A DNA stretch of 64,000 nt from Brevundimonas sp. UBA6550 (GCF_002434505.1 NZ_DJKE01000008.1:733300-797299); one strand, 5' to 3'; shown: positions 39,496 through 48,196, numbered from the stretch's first letter. The notes: generated from the letters alone by a model not told the origin. Numbers and translations: made by a program.

Positions 39496-39771
39496 TCAGA
39501 TCTCGCCCAGCGCCGACATATAGAGGTCCAGGATGGCGTCCTCTTCCTGGCGCTTGGCCTTGTCCTGCTTGCGGATGCGGATGACCTTGCGCAGGATCTT
39601 GACGTCGTAGCCCTCGCCCTTGGCCTCGGCGAAGACCTCCTTCATGTCGGTCATGACGGCCTGTTTGTCCTCTTCGAGGCGCTCCAGCCGCTCGATGATG
39701 GTGCGCAGGCGCCCTTGCGCGGTCGAGGTGAGAACGTCGGGACCACCGTCGAACGAAGCGTCGTCAGCCAT
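39496..39771 (-). CDS. gapR: Nucleoid-associated protein GapR (DUF2312)
   Basis: A 91-residue helical DNA-binding protein whose AQGRLRTIIERLERLEEDK, EAKGEGYDVKILRKV and IRIRKQDKAKRQEEDAI segments match GapR. In Caulobacter GapR clamps overtwisted DNA ahead of replication forks and is essential for normal growth. It begins at ATG 39771, with its small basic partner gene downstream and rpmJ upstream on the same strand. Confidence 0.93.
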   Translation of the reverse strand: MADDASFDGGPDVLTSTAQGRLRTIIERLERLEEDKQAVMTDMKEVFAEAKGEGYDVKILRKVIRIRKQDKAKRQEEDAILDLYMSALGEI

Positions 39772-39840
39772 GGGGAAATACTCCAGAAATCAGGCGCGGA
39801 CGCTAACCATGACGGCCGGCGCGCGACAACCGCGAACACG

Positions 39841-39869
39841 AAAAAGGCCGCGGATGAAAATCCGCAGCC
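39841..39869 (-). terminator. Intrinsic terminator of rpmJ
   Basis: Read on the minus strand: GGCTGCGGAT, loop TTTC, ATCCGCGGCC, then TTTTT. It lies between the rpmJ stop (39932) and gapR (39771) and separates the two transcripts. Confidence 0.88.
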
Positions 39870-39931
39870 TGTGGATCGTCAGCAAGACGCTGCGCGCGCA
39901 CGCCGCCGAAGCGGCGCGCAGGCCCGTCAGC

Positions 39932-40057
39932 TTAGCCCTGCTTGGCCTTGAAGCGCGGGTCGGTCTTGTTGATGACGAAGACGACGCCCTTGCGACGCAC
40001 GACCTTGCAGTCGCGGTGGCGGGTCTTCAGGGACTTGAGCGAGCTACGGACCTTCAT
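39932..40057 (-). CDS. rpmJ: 50S ribosomal protein bL36
   Basis: A 41-residue protein [20 protein letters not shown] followed by [21 protein letters not shown]. This is the C-minus (zinc-free) type of bL36, since only one Cys of the usual CxxC set remains. ATG 40057; the longer open frame extends into the promoter and is ignored. It is transcribed from its own strong promoter about 70 bases upstream and ends at an intrinsic terminator. Confidence 0.96.
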   Translation of the reverse strand: MKVRSSLKSLKTRHRDCKVVRRKGVVFVINKTDPRFKAKQG

Positions 40058-40123
40058 GGTCGGACGTCCTGAGAGAAACCAATAAGAAAGCCGCTGACCC
40101 GGTCGGATCGCGGCGGAGGCGGT

Positions 40124-40152
40124 CGTATAGAGAGAGGGGTTCAGAAGGTCAA
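40124..40152 (-). promoter_or_regulatory. Promoter of rpmJ
   Basis: On the minus strand TTGACC (40147-40152) and TATACG (40124-40129) are spaced by exactly 17 bases. The start codon is 67 bases downstream of the -10 element. The stretch 40153-40257 holds nothing else recognisable. Confidence 0.7.
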
Positions 40153-40257
40153 GCCGCCAAAGGCCGAAACCGCAGAAAACCCAGTCCCCGTCTGCTCTGC
40201 GAGCTGTTTCCCCTAACGTGCTAAGTGGCGCGAAGCGCGATGGCACGACAAAAACCA

Positions 40258-40334
40258 TGGAGGCCTGACCTCCGAGTCGAACGGAGGGTTTACGGGGTTG
40301 CACGCCCGTTGCGTCGCCACTCCGCCATCAGGCC
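40258..40334 (-). tRNA. tRNA-Cys (GCA) with irregular cloverleaf
   Basis: On the minus strand from 40334: acceptor GGCCTGA pairs with TCAGGCC, discriminator U73 and encoded CCA follow (U73 is a Cys identity mark). D arm GCG..CGC with GG in the loop; T loop TTCGACT with stem CTCCG/CGGAG. The anticodon stem ACGGG/CCCGT encloses CGTGCAAC, which gives GCA after U33 but is 8 bases long instead of 7. A further extra G lies between the T stem and acceptor, making an 8/5 or 7/6 arrangement. With CCA it spans 77 bases against the usual 74-75. It may be a functional variant, a second tRNA-Cys, or a decaying copy. Confidence 0.7.
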
Positions 40335-40509
40335 GTCAGAGGACGGTGCGATGATACGCCGCAGGCGTTAAGGCGTCGACGAAAAACAGGGTTAATGACG
40401 CCGATGCGCGAACGGCAAGGCAACGCTTTCGCCTCACGGGCGCTTTAATCGCCGTGAAACTAGGCATTCGCGCGGATGTCATTTCACGTCGGACCCTGGG
40501 GGCTTTAGT
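40335..40509. other. Gene-free stretch between the tRNA and the transglycosylase
   Basis: No gene is seen. It contains a candidate promoter for the tRNA on the minus strand (CTTAACG with GTATCATC about 10 bases later, near 40345-40375, fitting the short-spacer Caulobacter housekeeping pattern only loosely), an imperfect hairpin (CACGGGCG..CGCCGTG near 40435-40456) and a GGGGG at 40498-40502 that can serve as ribosome-binding site for the next gene. Confidence 0.4.
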
Positions 40510-41802
40510 TTGAATCTCATGCGCTTTTCCTACCGCCTTCTTCTGATCGGGTGCGTCTCGGCCTGTGCGCCCATGCTGCCCGAGCCGCAGGTCGCCCTGC
40601 CGACGCACCAGCCCCAGCCGCAACCGGGCGCCCCCGTCACGGCCCCCGCCCCCACGCCGCAGACCCCGCCGCTGGCCGCCTATGACCAGCAGGGGTTCGA
40701 GGGCTGGAAACAGGGGTTCCTGGCGCGCAAGGGCGGCGCCCGCCGCGCCGAATACGCCCGCGAACTGGACGGCCTGACGCCCGACCCGACCGTGGTGCGG
40801 CTGGATCGGAACCAGCCGGAATTCTCCAAGCCCGCCGGCGCCTATGTGCAGAACGCCGTGACCTCGGTGCGGATCGCCCAGGCCAAGCAGCGAATCGATC
40901 GCGTGCCGTGGTCGGTGGTCCAGCGCTTCGGCGTGCCCAGCGAAATCCTGGTCGGCGTCTGGGCGCAGGAAAGCGCCTTCGGTCAGGTGCAGGGCGACTA
41001 TGACGTCATCCGTTCGCTGGCGACCCTGGCCTATGACGGTCGCAGGCGGGATTGGGCCGAAGGCCAGTTGAAGGATGCGCTGGACATCGTGGTGGACGGC
41101 CGGCGCGAGCGGTCGGGGCTGAAGGGCAGTTGGGCCGGCGCCATGGGCCAGACCCAGTTCATGCCCGACAACTATCTGCGCCTGGGCGTGGACCAGGACG
41201 GCGACGGCAAGGTGGACATCTGGGGCGACGACGCCGACGCCCTGGCCTCGGCCGCCAACCTGCTGGCCCAGGCCGGATGGAAGCGCGGCCAGGGCTGGGG
41301 TTATGAGGTCGTCCTGCCCTCCGGGTTCGACTATGCCGAGGCGGAAGGGCCCAAGCACGACTGGGCCTATTGGGCGGCCAAGGGCGTGCGCCTGGCGCAA
41401 GGCGGAACGCCGAACGGCGCCGAGGCGCTAGAAGAGGCGACCATTCTGTTGCCGCAAGGGGCGAACGGACCGGCCTTCCTGGCCCTGCCGAACCACTATG
41501 TGATCCGCCGCTACAACAACTCGGTCAGCTATGCGCTGGCCATCGGCCTGACGGCGGACGGCATCATGGGCAAGCCCGCCCTGACCAAGGCCTGGCCCAA
41601 CGACCCGTCGATGTCGCGTGACCAGCGGATCGGGGCGCAGCGGGCGTTGACCAAGCTGGGCTATGACACCCAAGGCGTGGACGGGGTGATCGGGTCCAAC
41701 ACCCGCGCGGCCCTGCGCCGCTGGCAGATCGCCACGGGCCGGATCGCCGACGGCTATCTGACGCCGACGCTGGCGGACGAACTGATCCGCCGGGCGGGCT
41801 GA
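40510..41802 (+). CDS. Lytic murein transglycosylase (MltB/SLT_2 family) with peptidoglycan-binding domain
   Basis: A 430-residue exported protein: lipoprotein-like signal (LLLIGCVSAC), Pro-rich linker to about residue 55, the SLT_2 catalytic domain with WAQESAFGQVQGDYDVIRSL (catalytic Glu in the QES triplet), AMGQTQFMPDNYLRLGVDQD and DGDGKVDIWGD, and a C-terminal PG_binding_1 domain (LTKLGYDTQGVDGVIGSNTR). It cleaves glycan strands to give anhydro-muropeptides. TTG 40510 has GGGGG at 7 bases and is taken; ATG 40519 is the alternative. Confidence 0.93.
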   Translation: MNLMRFSYRLLLIGCVSACAPMLPEPQVALPTHQPQPQPGAPVTAPAPTPQTPPLAAYDQQGFEGWKQGFLARKGGARRAEYARELDGLTPDPTVVRLDRNQPEFSKPAGAYVQNAVTSVRIAQAKQRIDRVPWSVVQRFGVPSEILVGVWAQESAFGQVQGDYDVIRSLATLAYDGRRRDWAEGQLKDALDIVVDGRRERSGLKGSWAGAMGQTQFMPDNYLRLGVDQDGDGKVDIWGDDADALASAANLLAQAGWKRGQGWGYEVVLPSGFDYAEAEGPKHDWAYWAAKGVRLAQGGTPNGAEALEEATILLPQGANGPAFLALPNHYVIRRYNNSVSYALAIGLTADGIMGKPALTKAWPNDPSMSRDQRIGAQRALTKLGYDTQGVDGVIGSNTRAALRRWQIATGRIADGYLTPTLADELIRRAG

Positions 41803-41862
41803 GAGCGTAACGCCAGGAATGGTTCGACGCGCCTGCCGTTCACGGGCGGAAGGGATGGAAGG

Positions 41863-42645
41863 CTAGATCAACCCCGCCAGGGGCGACGAGGGGTCGGCGT
41901 ACATCCGCTTGGCCATCCGTCCGGCCAGATAGGCGTCGCGGCCGGCGATGACGGCGTGTTTCATGGCGCGGGCCATGCGGATGGGGTCTTTCGCTCCGGC
42001 GATGGCGGTGTTCATCAGCACGGCGTCGCAGCCCAGCTCCATCGCGCGGGTCGCGTCCGAGGCGGTGCCGACGCCGGCGTCGACCAGCACAGGCACCTTG
42101 GCCTGTTCGACGATCAGGCGGATGTTGACCTCGTTCTGGATGCCGAGCCCTGAGCCGATCGGCGCGGCGGCGGGCATGATGGCGGCGGCGCCGGCGTCTT
42201 CCAGCCGCTTGGCCATCACAACGTCGTCGGTGCAATAGACCATGACGTCGAACCCGTCCTTGATCAGCAGGTCCAGCGCCCGCAGCGTCTCGATCATGTC
42301 GGGATACAGGTGGGCGGTGTTGGACAGCACCTCCAGCTTGACCAGGCTCCACCCGCCCGCCTCGCGCGCCAGGCGCAGGGTCCGCACGGCATCCTCGCCG
42401 GTGAAACAGCCGGCGGTGTTGGGCAGGAAGGTGAAGCGGTCAGGCTTCACATGGTCGACCAGCATCGGCTGGGTCGGGTCCGACAGATTCACCCGCCGCA
42501 CGGCCACGGTCACGATCTCGGCCCCCGCAGCCTCGGCGGCGGCGGCGTTCTGGGCGTAGTCGGCGTATTTGCCGGTGCCCACAATCAGGCGCGAGGTGAA
42601 GGTGCGGCCCGCGACGGACCAGGTTTCGGAGGCTGTATCGGTCAT
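41863..42645 (-). CDS. thiG: Thiazole synthase ThiG
   Basis: A 260-residue TIM-barrel enzyme that makes the thiazole phosphate of thiamine from deoxyxylulose phosphate, dehydroglycine and ThiS thiocarboxylate. Motifs seen: [10 protein letters not shown], the Schiff-base Lys in [21 protein letters not shown] and [13 protein letters not shown], and [12 protein letters not shown]. It is downstream of thiS (61-base gap). No thiO, thiE or TPP riboswitch is seen nearby. Confidence 0.96.
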   Translation of the reverse strand: MTDTASETWSVAGRTFTSRLIVGTGKYADYAQNAAAAEAAGAEIVTVAVRRVNLSDPTQPMLVDHVKPDRFTFLPNTAGCFTGEDAVRTLRLAREAGGWSLVKLEVLSNTAHLYPDMIETLRALDLLIKDGFDVMVYCTDDVVMAKRLEDAGAAAIMPAAAPIGSGLGIQNEVNIRLIVEQAKVPVLVDAGVGTASDATRAMELGCDAVLMNTAIAGAKDPIRMARAMKHAVIAGRDAYLAGRMAKRMYADPSSPLAGLI

Positions 42646-42706
42646 GGGGCTGACCTAAGCCTCCGACGGCCTCAGGGAAAGCCGTCGTTGCCGGATTTGA
42701 TCGCGA

Positions 42707-42907
42707 TCACCCCCCCCCCACGAACTGGACCAGTTCGATGCGGTCGCCCGACGCGATGGGGGTGGAGGCGTGAAGCGAGCGGGGCACGATTTCCAGATTG
42801 CGCTCGACCGCCACCTTGCGCGGGTCCAGCGCCAGTTCTTCGACCAGGGCCAGTATGGTGACGGCTTGGACCAGGCGGGGTTCGCCGTTCAAATGGATCT
42901 GGTTCAT
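42707..42907 (-). CDS. thiS: Sulfur carrier protein ThiS
   Basis: A 66-residue ubiquitin-like protein, [14 protein letters not shown] at the start and ending FVGGG; the terminal Gly-Gly is adenylated and thiocarboxylated. The start at 42907 fits the family's length; a longer frame lies upstream without support. The final Gly codons form a run of 10 consecutive G on the minus strand (42710-42719), which could slip in replication or sequencing. Confidence 0.92.
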   Translation of the reverse strand: MNQIHLNGEPRLVQAVTILALVEELALDPRKVAVERNLEIVPRSLHASTPIASGDRIELVQFVGGG

Positions 42908-43106
42908 GGCGGCTCTCCGTCTGGCGTGTTGCGCAGATAGACGGCGGCGGGCGACTTCGCCAGACCGCCGCAAGCCGCCGGGACGATTGCCCCGGCGTAA
43001 ACTTCGATACGGCGACCGTTTGACCCGCGAGCCGCGTCCGCTAAAAGGCCCCTCTTGCGCTGCGATGCGCAGGCTCGATTCCTGGAACCCCACTTTCACG
43101 CGCCCT

Positions 43107-43553
43107 ATGTCGGACATCCCCGTCATCCATGTGCTGAACGGCCCCAATCTGAACCTGCTCGGGGTTCGGGAGCCGGACATCTATGGCCGCGACACCCTGG
43201 CGGACATCGAGCAGCGGTGCGTCAAGGCGGCGGGCGGGGCGCAGGTCGTGTTTCGCCAGACCAACCACGAGGGCGTGCTGGTCGACTGGATCCAGGAGGC
43301 GCGCGAAGCCGCCCAGGCTCTGATCCTGAATCCGGCCGCCTATGGGCATACGTCGGTGGCGCTGCACGATGCGTTGAAGACGCTGTCGATCCCGGTGATC
43401 GAGCTGCATCTGTCCAATCCGGCGGCGCGCGAGGCGTTTCGCCATCACTCCTATGTGTCGTCCGCGGCGACCGGCGTGATCGCCGGTTTCGGCGCGAGCG
43501 GCTATGAACTGGCCGTCCAGGCGGCCCTGACCCTGATCCGGGAACGGCCCTGA
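43107..43553 (+). CDS. aroQ: Type II 3-dehydroquinate dehydratase
   Basis: A 148-residue shikimate-pathway enzyme. The family opening [19 protein letters not shown] carries the catalytic Tyr; [16 protein letters not shown], the [18 protein letters not shown] segment with the catalytic His and the [14 protein letters not shown] end are all present. It precedes accB by 45 bases and may share its transcript, as in relatives. Confidence 0.97.
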   Translation: MSDIPVIHVLNGPNLNLLGVREPDIYGRDTLADIEQRCVKAAGGAQVVFRQTNHEGVLVDWIQEAREAAQALILNPAAYGHTSVALHDALKTLSIPVIELHLSNPAAREAFRHHSYVSSAATGVIAGFGASGYELAVQAALTLIRERP

Positions 43554-43598
43554 GGGCCGCCCGTTCGCTTACACACACGAAAGACAAGGCGCATTCCA

Positions 43599-44090
43599 AT
43601 GGCCGATGACAAGAAACACGCCGAGATCGACGCCGCCCTGGTTCGCCAGCTGGCCGAGATACTGAACGAGACCGACCTGACCGAGGTCGAGGTCGAACGC
43701 GGCGAACTGCGCATCCGCGTCGCGCGCGAGATCACCGTCAACGCCGCCCCGGTGCAGTACGCCGCCGCCCCGGCCCCGGTCGCCGCCGCGCCCGCCGCCG
43801 CTACTGCTCCGGCCGCCATGCCCAGCGATCCGGCGACCATCGTCGCCCGCGCCGGCGAAGAGGTGAAGTCGCCGATGGTCGGCACCGCCTATCTGCAGCC
43901 GTCGCCCGAGGCGCCGGCCTTCGTCCAGCCGGGCGACAAGGTCAAGAAGGGCCAGACCCTGCTGATCGTCGAAGCCATGAAGACGATGAACCCGATCCAG
44001 GCCCCGCGCGACGGCGTGGTCGCCGACATCCTGGTCGGCGACGCCCAGCCGGTCGAGTTCGGCGAAGCCCTCGTCCTGCTCGAGGCGTAA
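43599..44090 (+). CDS. accB: Acetyl-CoA carboxylase biotin carboxyl carrier protein
   Basis: A 163-residue carrier: an N-terminal helical domain, an Ala/Pro-rich flexible linker (about residues 50-75) and the biotinyl domain with VEAMKTMNPI, whose Lys is biotinylated. It brings carboxybiotin from AccC to the transcarboxylase in fatty-acid synthesis. accC follows after 3 bases. Confidence 0.97.
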   Translation: MADDKKHAEIDAALVRQLAEILNETDLTEVEVERGELRIRVAREITVNAAPVQYAAAPAPVAAAPAAATAPAAMPSDPATIVARAGEEVKSPMVGTAYLQPSPEAPAFVQPGDKVKKGQTLLIVEAMKTMNPIQAPRDGVVADILVGDAQPVEFGEALVLLEA

Positions 44091-44093
44091 GCC

Positions 44094-45446
44094 ATGTTCA
44101 CCAAGGTTCTGATCGCCAATCGCGGCGAGATCGCCCTGCGGGTCCACCGGGCCTGCAAGGAGATGGGCATATCCACCGTCGCCGTCCATTCCGAGGCCGA
44201 CCGGGGCGCCATGTGGGTGCGTCTGGCGGACGAGAGCGTCTGCATCGGCCCGGCCTCGGCCGCCAAGTCGTATCTGAACATCCCCTCGATCATCGCGGCG
44301 GCGGAAATCACCGGCGCCCAGGCGATCCACCCCGGCTATGGCTTCCTGTCGGAGAACGCCCGCTTCGCCGAGATCGTCGAGGCCCACGGCATGACCTTCA
44401 TCGGTCCCAAGCCCGAGCACATCCGGGTCATGGGCGACAAGATCAGCGCCAAACAGACGGTCAAGGACGCAGGGATTCCCGTCGTCCCCGGTTCGGACGG
44501 CGAGGTCGAGACGGTCGAGGCCGCCATCGAGGCGTCCAAGTCCATCGGCTTCCCGCTGATCGTCAAGGCGGCGGCGGGCGGCGGCGGACGCGGCATGAAG
44601 GTCGCCCTGACGCCCGACGATCTGGTCGAGGCGGTGCAGACCGCCCAGTCCGAGGCCAAGGCCGCCTTCGGCAACGGCGCCGTCTATATGGAGCGCTACC
44701 TCCAGAAGCCGCGCCACATCGAGATACAGGTCATCGCCGACAGTCACGGCAATGTCGTGCACTTGGGCGAACGCGACTGCTCGTTGCAGCGCCGTCACCA
44801 GAAGGTGCTGGAAGAGGCTCCCTCGCCCGCCCTGTCGGCGGAGGGTCGCAAGCAGATCGGCGAGACGGTCAACAAGGCCATCGCCGCCATCGGATACCTG
44901 GGCGTCGGCACGATCGAGTTCCTGTGGGAGGACGGCGAGTTCTTCTTCATCGAGATGAACACCCGCCTGCAGGTCGAACACCCGGTCACCGAAATGATCA
45001 CCGGCGTGGATCTGGTTCGCGAACAGGTGCGGATCGCCGCCGGTCTGCCTCTGTCGTTCACCCAGGACGACATTGAGTTCAAGGGCCACGCCATCGAGGT
45101 GCGGATCAACGCCGAGAACCCCGAGACCTTCACCCCGTCGCCGGGCAAGATCACCGACTTCCACGCGCCGGGCGGCTTGGGCGTGCGACTGGATAGCGCC
45201 ATCTACGCCGGCTATTCGATCCCGCCCTATTACGACAGCCTGATCGGCAAGCTGATCGTCCACGGCCGCGACCGCGAAGAGGCCATCGCGCGCCTGAAGC
45301 GGTCGCTGGGCGAGGTCGTCATCGGCGGCGTCGACACCACCATCCCCCTGTTCCAGAAGCTGCTGGCCGAGCCGGACATCCTGTCGGGCGACTACGACAT
45401 CCACTGGCTTGAGAAATGGGCCGCCCGTCAGAAGGGCGACGCCTGA
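44094..45446 (+). CDS. accC: Acetyl-CoA carboxylase, biotin carboxylase subunit
   Basis: A 450-residue ATP-grasp enzyme that carboxylates biotin on AccB. Signatures: [41 protein letters not shown] (ATP-binding Gly loop), [20 protein letters not shown] and [15 protein letters not shown], all shortened here to recognisable cores. Length is standard. aat overlaps its last codons. Confidence 0.98.
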   Translation: MFTKVLIANRGEIALRVHRACKEMGISTVAVHSEADRGAMWVRLADESVCIGPASAAKSYLNIPSIIAAAEITGAQAIHPGYGFLSENARFAEIVEAHGMTFIGPKPEHIRVMGDKISAKQTVKDAGIPVVPGSDGEVETVEAAIEASKSIGFPLIVKAAAGGGGRGMKVALTPDDLVEAVQTAQSEAKAAFGNGAVYMERYLQKPRHIEIQVIADSHGNVVHLGERDCSLQRRHQKVLEEAPSPALSAEGRKQIGETVNKAIAAIGYLGVGTIEFLWEDGEFFFIEMNTRLQVEHPVTEMITGVDLVREQVRIAAGLPLSFTQDDIEFKGHAIEVRINAENPETFTPSPGKITDFHAPGGLGVRLDSAIYAGYSIPPYYDSLIGKLIVHGRDREEAIARLKRSLGEVVIGGVDTTIPLFQKLLAEPDILSGDYDIHWLEKWAARQKGDA

Positions 45447-46123
45447 CCGACCGCGATTTCAGCGCCAGCGGGCCTTTCGGCGGTTTCGGCCCCGAGGACC
45501 TGCTGGCCTGTTACGCCCGGGGCGTGTTTCCGATGGCCGAGGCGCGCGACGATCCGCGCGTCTTCATCATCGAGCCGGACCAGCGGGGCGTCATTCCGCT
45601 GGACGCCTTCCATATCCCCGGCCGCCTGCGCCGCACCGTCAGGGGCGAACCGTTCGAGGTGCGGGTCGACACCGCCTTCGAGGCGGTGCTGGACGGCTGT
45701 GCGGCGGCGCAAGGGCCGGATCGCGAAGACACCTGGATCAACGCGCCGATCAGGCGGCTGTATGCGGCCCTGTTCGCCATGGGTCATGTCCACTCCATCG
45801 AATGCTGGCGCGACGAGCGGCTGGTCGGCGGGCTGTATGGCGTGTCGCTGGGCGGGGCCTTTTTCGGCGAGAGCATGTTCAGCCGCGAGCGCGACGCTTC
45901 GAAGGTGGCGCTGGTGCATCTGGTCGCGCGATTGAGGAAGGGCGGCTGGACGCTGCTGGACGCGCAGTTCCTGACCGATCACCTCAGCCAGTTCGGGGCG
46001 GTGGAGACGCCGCAGGCGGCCTATCTGAGGCGGCTGGCGCCCGCGCTGAAGGTCGCGCCTGATCAGACGGCCCTGACCGCGCCCCTGACCGGCGCCGAAG
46101 CGGTCGCTTCAGCCAGCGCCTAA
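45416..46123 (+). CDS. aat: Leucyl/phenylalanyl-tRNA-protein transferase
   Basis: Aat transfers Leu or Phe from charged tRNA to N-terminal Lys/Arg of proteins, marking them for ClpAP through the N-end rule. Signatures: [52 protein letters not shown] and the C-terminal [17 protein letters not shown]. The ATG at 45416 overlaps the accC end by 31 bases; the true start may be a few codons later, where only CTG or similar codons are found, so 235 residues is an upper bound. Confidence 0.95.
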   Translation: MGRPSEGRRLTDRDFSASGPFGGFGPEDLLACYARGVFPMAEARDDPRVFIIEPDQRGVIPLDAFHIPGRLRRTVRGEPFEVRVDTAFEAVLDGCAAAQGPDREDTWINAPIRRLYAALFAMGHVHSIECWRDERLVGGLYGVSLGGAFFGESMFSRERDASKVALVHLVARLRKGGWTLLDAQFLTDHLSQFGAVETPQAAYLRRLAPALKVAPDQTALTAPLTGAEAVASASA

Positions 46124-46148
46124 GTCCGAAAAGAGCGGTCTTTCAGTT

Positions 46149-46276
46149 CGTCATTCCGGGGCTGAGCGGAGCGCGGAACCCGGAACCCAGGGCCACATGC
46201 GCGTTGCTGCCCCATTCAACGGCCCACGCGCCTTTCCTGGGTTCCGGGATCGTCCTTCGGACGCCCCGGAATGACG
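46149..46276. repeat. MITE-like intergenic palindromic repeat, family B
   Basis: CGTCATTCCGGGG at 46149-46161 is inverted as CCCCGGAATGACG at 46264-46276, and a second inner pair (GGAACCCGGAACCCAGG and CCTGGGTTCCGGG) nests inside. The 128-bp element lies between aat and lepB. Palindromes with CGTCATTCCGGGG-type ends are widely dispersed in alphaproteobacterial intergenic regions. Confidence 0.82.
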
Positions 46277-46296
46277 TCAGTAGAATTGAACCTGGT

Positions 46297-46331
46297 CTGT
46301 CCGGACACGATTTCTCGCCTGTCCCGACACG
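46297..46331 (+). promoter_or_regulatory. Tandem 13-bp repeats upstream of lepB
   Basis: CTGTCCGGACACG (46297-46309) and CTGTCCCGACACG (46319-46331) are direct repeats 22 bases apart, two helical turns. They sit 43-77 bases before the lepB ATG, a usual place for an operator. The binding protein is unknown. Confidence 0.4.
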
Positions 46332-46373
46332 GATCCGCTGGCGTCGTTCCCGCGTGTCGGCCTCGATGGCGGC

Positions 46374-47135
46374 ATGACCGACACATCGACACCCCCGCCC
46401 CGCCCGTCCGCCTTCAAGGCAGCGCGAGAGATCGCCCTGACGCTGGTCGTCGCCCTGATCGTGGCGACGCTGCTGCGCATCCTGCTGTTTCAACCCTTCA
46501 CCATTCCGTCCTCGTCGATGGAGCCGGGGCTGGTGGTCGGCGACTATATCGTCGTGTCCAAGTTCGCCTATGGCTGGAGCGAAGCGTCGCTGCCGCTGGC
46601 GTCCTCGGTCCGGCCGGGGCGGCTGATGGGGGCGCAGGCGCGACGCGGCGACGTGGTGGTGTTCCGCCTGCCGCGCGATCCCAGACAGGTCTGGATCAAG
46701 CGGGTCGTGGGCCTGCCCGGCGATACGGTTCAGGTGCGGGGCGGCGTGGTCTTCGTCAACGGCGTGGCCGTGCGCCAGACGCGGCTGGATGTCGTCGCCG
46801 ATCACGATGCGCCGCAGCGCCGGGTGCAGCGGGTGCGCGAGACGCTGGCCGACGGCCGCAGCTACGTCACCTATGACGGCGGGCCGGACCTGCCCGGCGA
46901 CGACACGCCGCCGCGCCGCGTGCCGGCGGGCCATTATCTGATGATGGGCGACAATCGCGACAACTCGCTGGACAGCCGCTGGCCGCCGGAGATCGGCGTG
47001 GGCCTGCTGCCGGCCGAGAACATCGTCGGCCGCGCGGAGATGGTGCTGGCGTCCTGGAAACCCGGCGCCGGCCTATTCAAGCCCTGGACCTGGCTGAACC
47101 TGCAAGGGGACCGCTTCCTGGTTCGGGTGCGGTAG
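46374..47135 (+). CDS. lepB: Signal peptidase I
   Basis: A 253-residue inner-membrane peptidase with one N-terminal helix (about residues 19-40). Box B PSSSMEPGL holds the catalytic Ser48, WIKRVVGLPGD the catalytic Lys (about residue 105), and MGDNRDNSLDSRWPPEIG is box E. It removes signal peptides from exported proteins. ATG 46374 gives the expected short cytoplasmic tail. Confidence 0.96.
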   Translation: MTDTSTPPPRPSAFKAAREIALTLVVALIVATLLRILLFQPFTIPSSSMEPGLVVGDYIVVSKFAYGWSEASLPLASSVRPGRLMGAQARRGDVVVFRLPRDPRQVWIKRVVGLPGDTVQVRGGVVFVNGVAVRQTRLDVVADHDAPQRRVQRVRETLADGRSYVTYDGGPDLPGDDTPPRRVPAGHYLMMGDNRDNSLDSRWPPEIGVGLLPAENIVGRAEMVLASWKPGAGLFKPWTWLNLQGDRFLVRVR

Positions 47136-47170
47136 ACCGCCCCCGGAATTGCGACGGACGGCTGCGCCTA

Positions 47171-47515
47171 CTAACCCGCCCGGTATTCGTCGAAACTGAC
47201 CAGGCCGTCGTGGTTTCGGTCCAGGCGGTCGAAGGCGGCGCGGCTGGGCGCGGCCGACCGGGATTGCGCCAGGGCGGGCGCCGCGACGGCGCCAAGCGCC
47301 AGGCCGGCCAGGGCGGCGGCCGCCAGCTGACGCCAGCCGGTGGAAACGGAACGACGGGCGGCGGTCTGGCTCAGTTCGGCGTCGATGAAGCGGCGGATCG
47401 CCTCGCTGGCCGTGCGGCCCTCGGCCTGGCAGCGGGCCATGAAGGCGGTCTTGGCGGCGTGGGACAGACGGACTTCCACCGTCTCGTCCTTCTTCAGCGG
47501 TCGTTTGCGATCCAT
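47171..47515 (-). CDS. Ribbon-helix-helix protein with membrane segment and C-terminal EF-hand
   Basis: A 114-residue protein with three parts. Residues 10-48 (ETVEVRLSHAAKTAFMARC and GRTASEAIRRFIDAEL) have the beta-helix-helix pattern of RHH DNA-binding or antitoxin domains. Residues 62-83 are a hydrophobic Ala/Leu segment ending in a signal-like APALAQS. The last 17 residues hold a canonical calcium EF-hand loop DRNHDGLVSFDE. Start ATG 47515 follows GGGGAGA. A DNA-binding start joined to a membrane and calcium-binding end is odd; it may be a membrane-tethered regulator or a chance combination. It faces lepB tail-to-tail. Confidence 0.75.
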   Translation of the reverse strand: MDRKRPLKKDETVEVRLSHAAKTAFMARCQAEGRTASEAIRRFIDAELSQTAARRSVSTGWRQLAAAALAGLALGAVAAPALAQSRSAAPSRAAFDRLDRNHDGLVSFDEYRAG

Positions 47516-47536
47516 GCCGGTCTCCCCGCCGTTCGG

Positions 47537-48196
47537 TCAGTTCTTACAGCCGACCACCCAGGCGTCGTAATAGGGGTTCTGCACGCCGCTGACCGCCGGG
47601 GACGAGGCGAACATCCAGCCCCGGAAGATCTGCCGCGACGCATTCTGGCCGCGCGGCTGCAGCGAGACGTCCATATAGGCGATGGCGTCCTCGGTCAGTT
47701 CGTCGGGCGTCGTCACCTCGCAGGCGCGGGCGGCGAAGACCAGGTTGCGGTTGAAGCGCACGGGCCGGCCGCCGACCTCGACCTCGAACTTCATCGTCTC
47801 GGCCGTGACCTTGTCGATGGCCTGGATGACCGCGAACTTGCGCCGTTGGCGACGGCCGGGCGTGGCGGGCTGGTCGATGGCCTTTTCGGCGACGGGGCGT
47901 TCGGCCTTGACCTCTTCCTCGGCCTTTTCCTCGACGGCGGCGTCCTCGGCGATGATGACGGCCGGGGGCGGCGTCACCGCGACGGGCGCGCGCGGGGCCG
48001 GCGCGCCTGCGGGCGGCGTCTCGGTCGGCACGTTCGACGCCGGCTGGGCCGGGGTCTTGCGCAGGATGTCGCCGATGGGATCCTGAACCGGGCGGGCATC
48101 GCGCGGCGCGTCCTGAAGCACGCTGGCCGTGACGGCCCCCGCGCTCAGCACGCCGATCAGGGCGCCCGCGCCCATCAGGATCCGGCGGGTTTTCAC
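47537..48196 (-). CDS. DUF2155 domain-containing protein
   Basis: A 219-residue exported protein: an N-terminal signal anchor (MKTRRILMGAGALIGVLSAG), a long Pro/Ala/Glu-rich linker and a C-terminal DUF2155 domain (FAVIQAIDKVTAETMKFEVE, then WMFASSPAVSGVQNPYYDAW). The GTG start overlaps the preceding NDUFA12 gene's stop (GTGA). DUF2155 proteins are typical alphaproteobacterial neighbours of NDUFA12; function unknown. Confidence 0.9.
   Translation of the reverse strand: MKTRRILMGAGALIGVLSAGAVTASVLQDAPRDARPVQDPIGDILRKTPAQPASNVPTETPPAGAPAPRAPVAVTPPPAVIIAEDAAVEEKAEEEVKAERPVAEKAIDQPATPGRRQRRKFAVIQAIDKVTAETMKFEVEVGGRPVRFNRNLVFAARACEVTTPDELTEDAIAYMDVSLQPRGQNASRQIFRGWMFASSPAVSGVQNPYYDAWVVGCKN

Noticed and set aside
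40258..40334. Reading the tRNA as selenocysteine tRNA because of the 8/5 acceptor option
   Set aside because: The anticodon is GCA, not TCA, the variable arm is short and U73 fits cysteine.
42908..43106. Possible TPP riboswitch upstream of thiS
   Set aside because: The conserved TPP-aptamer cores (CTGAGA and the ACCTGA region) are absent; only generic GC-rich hairpins are seen.
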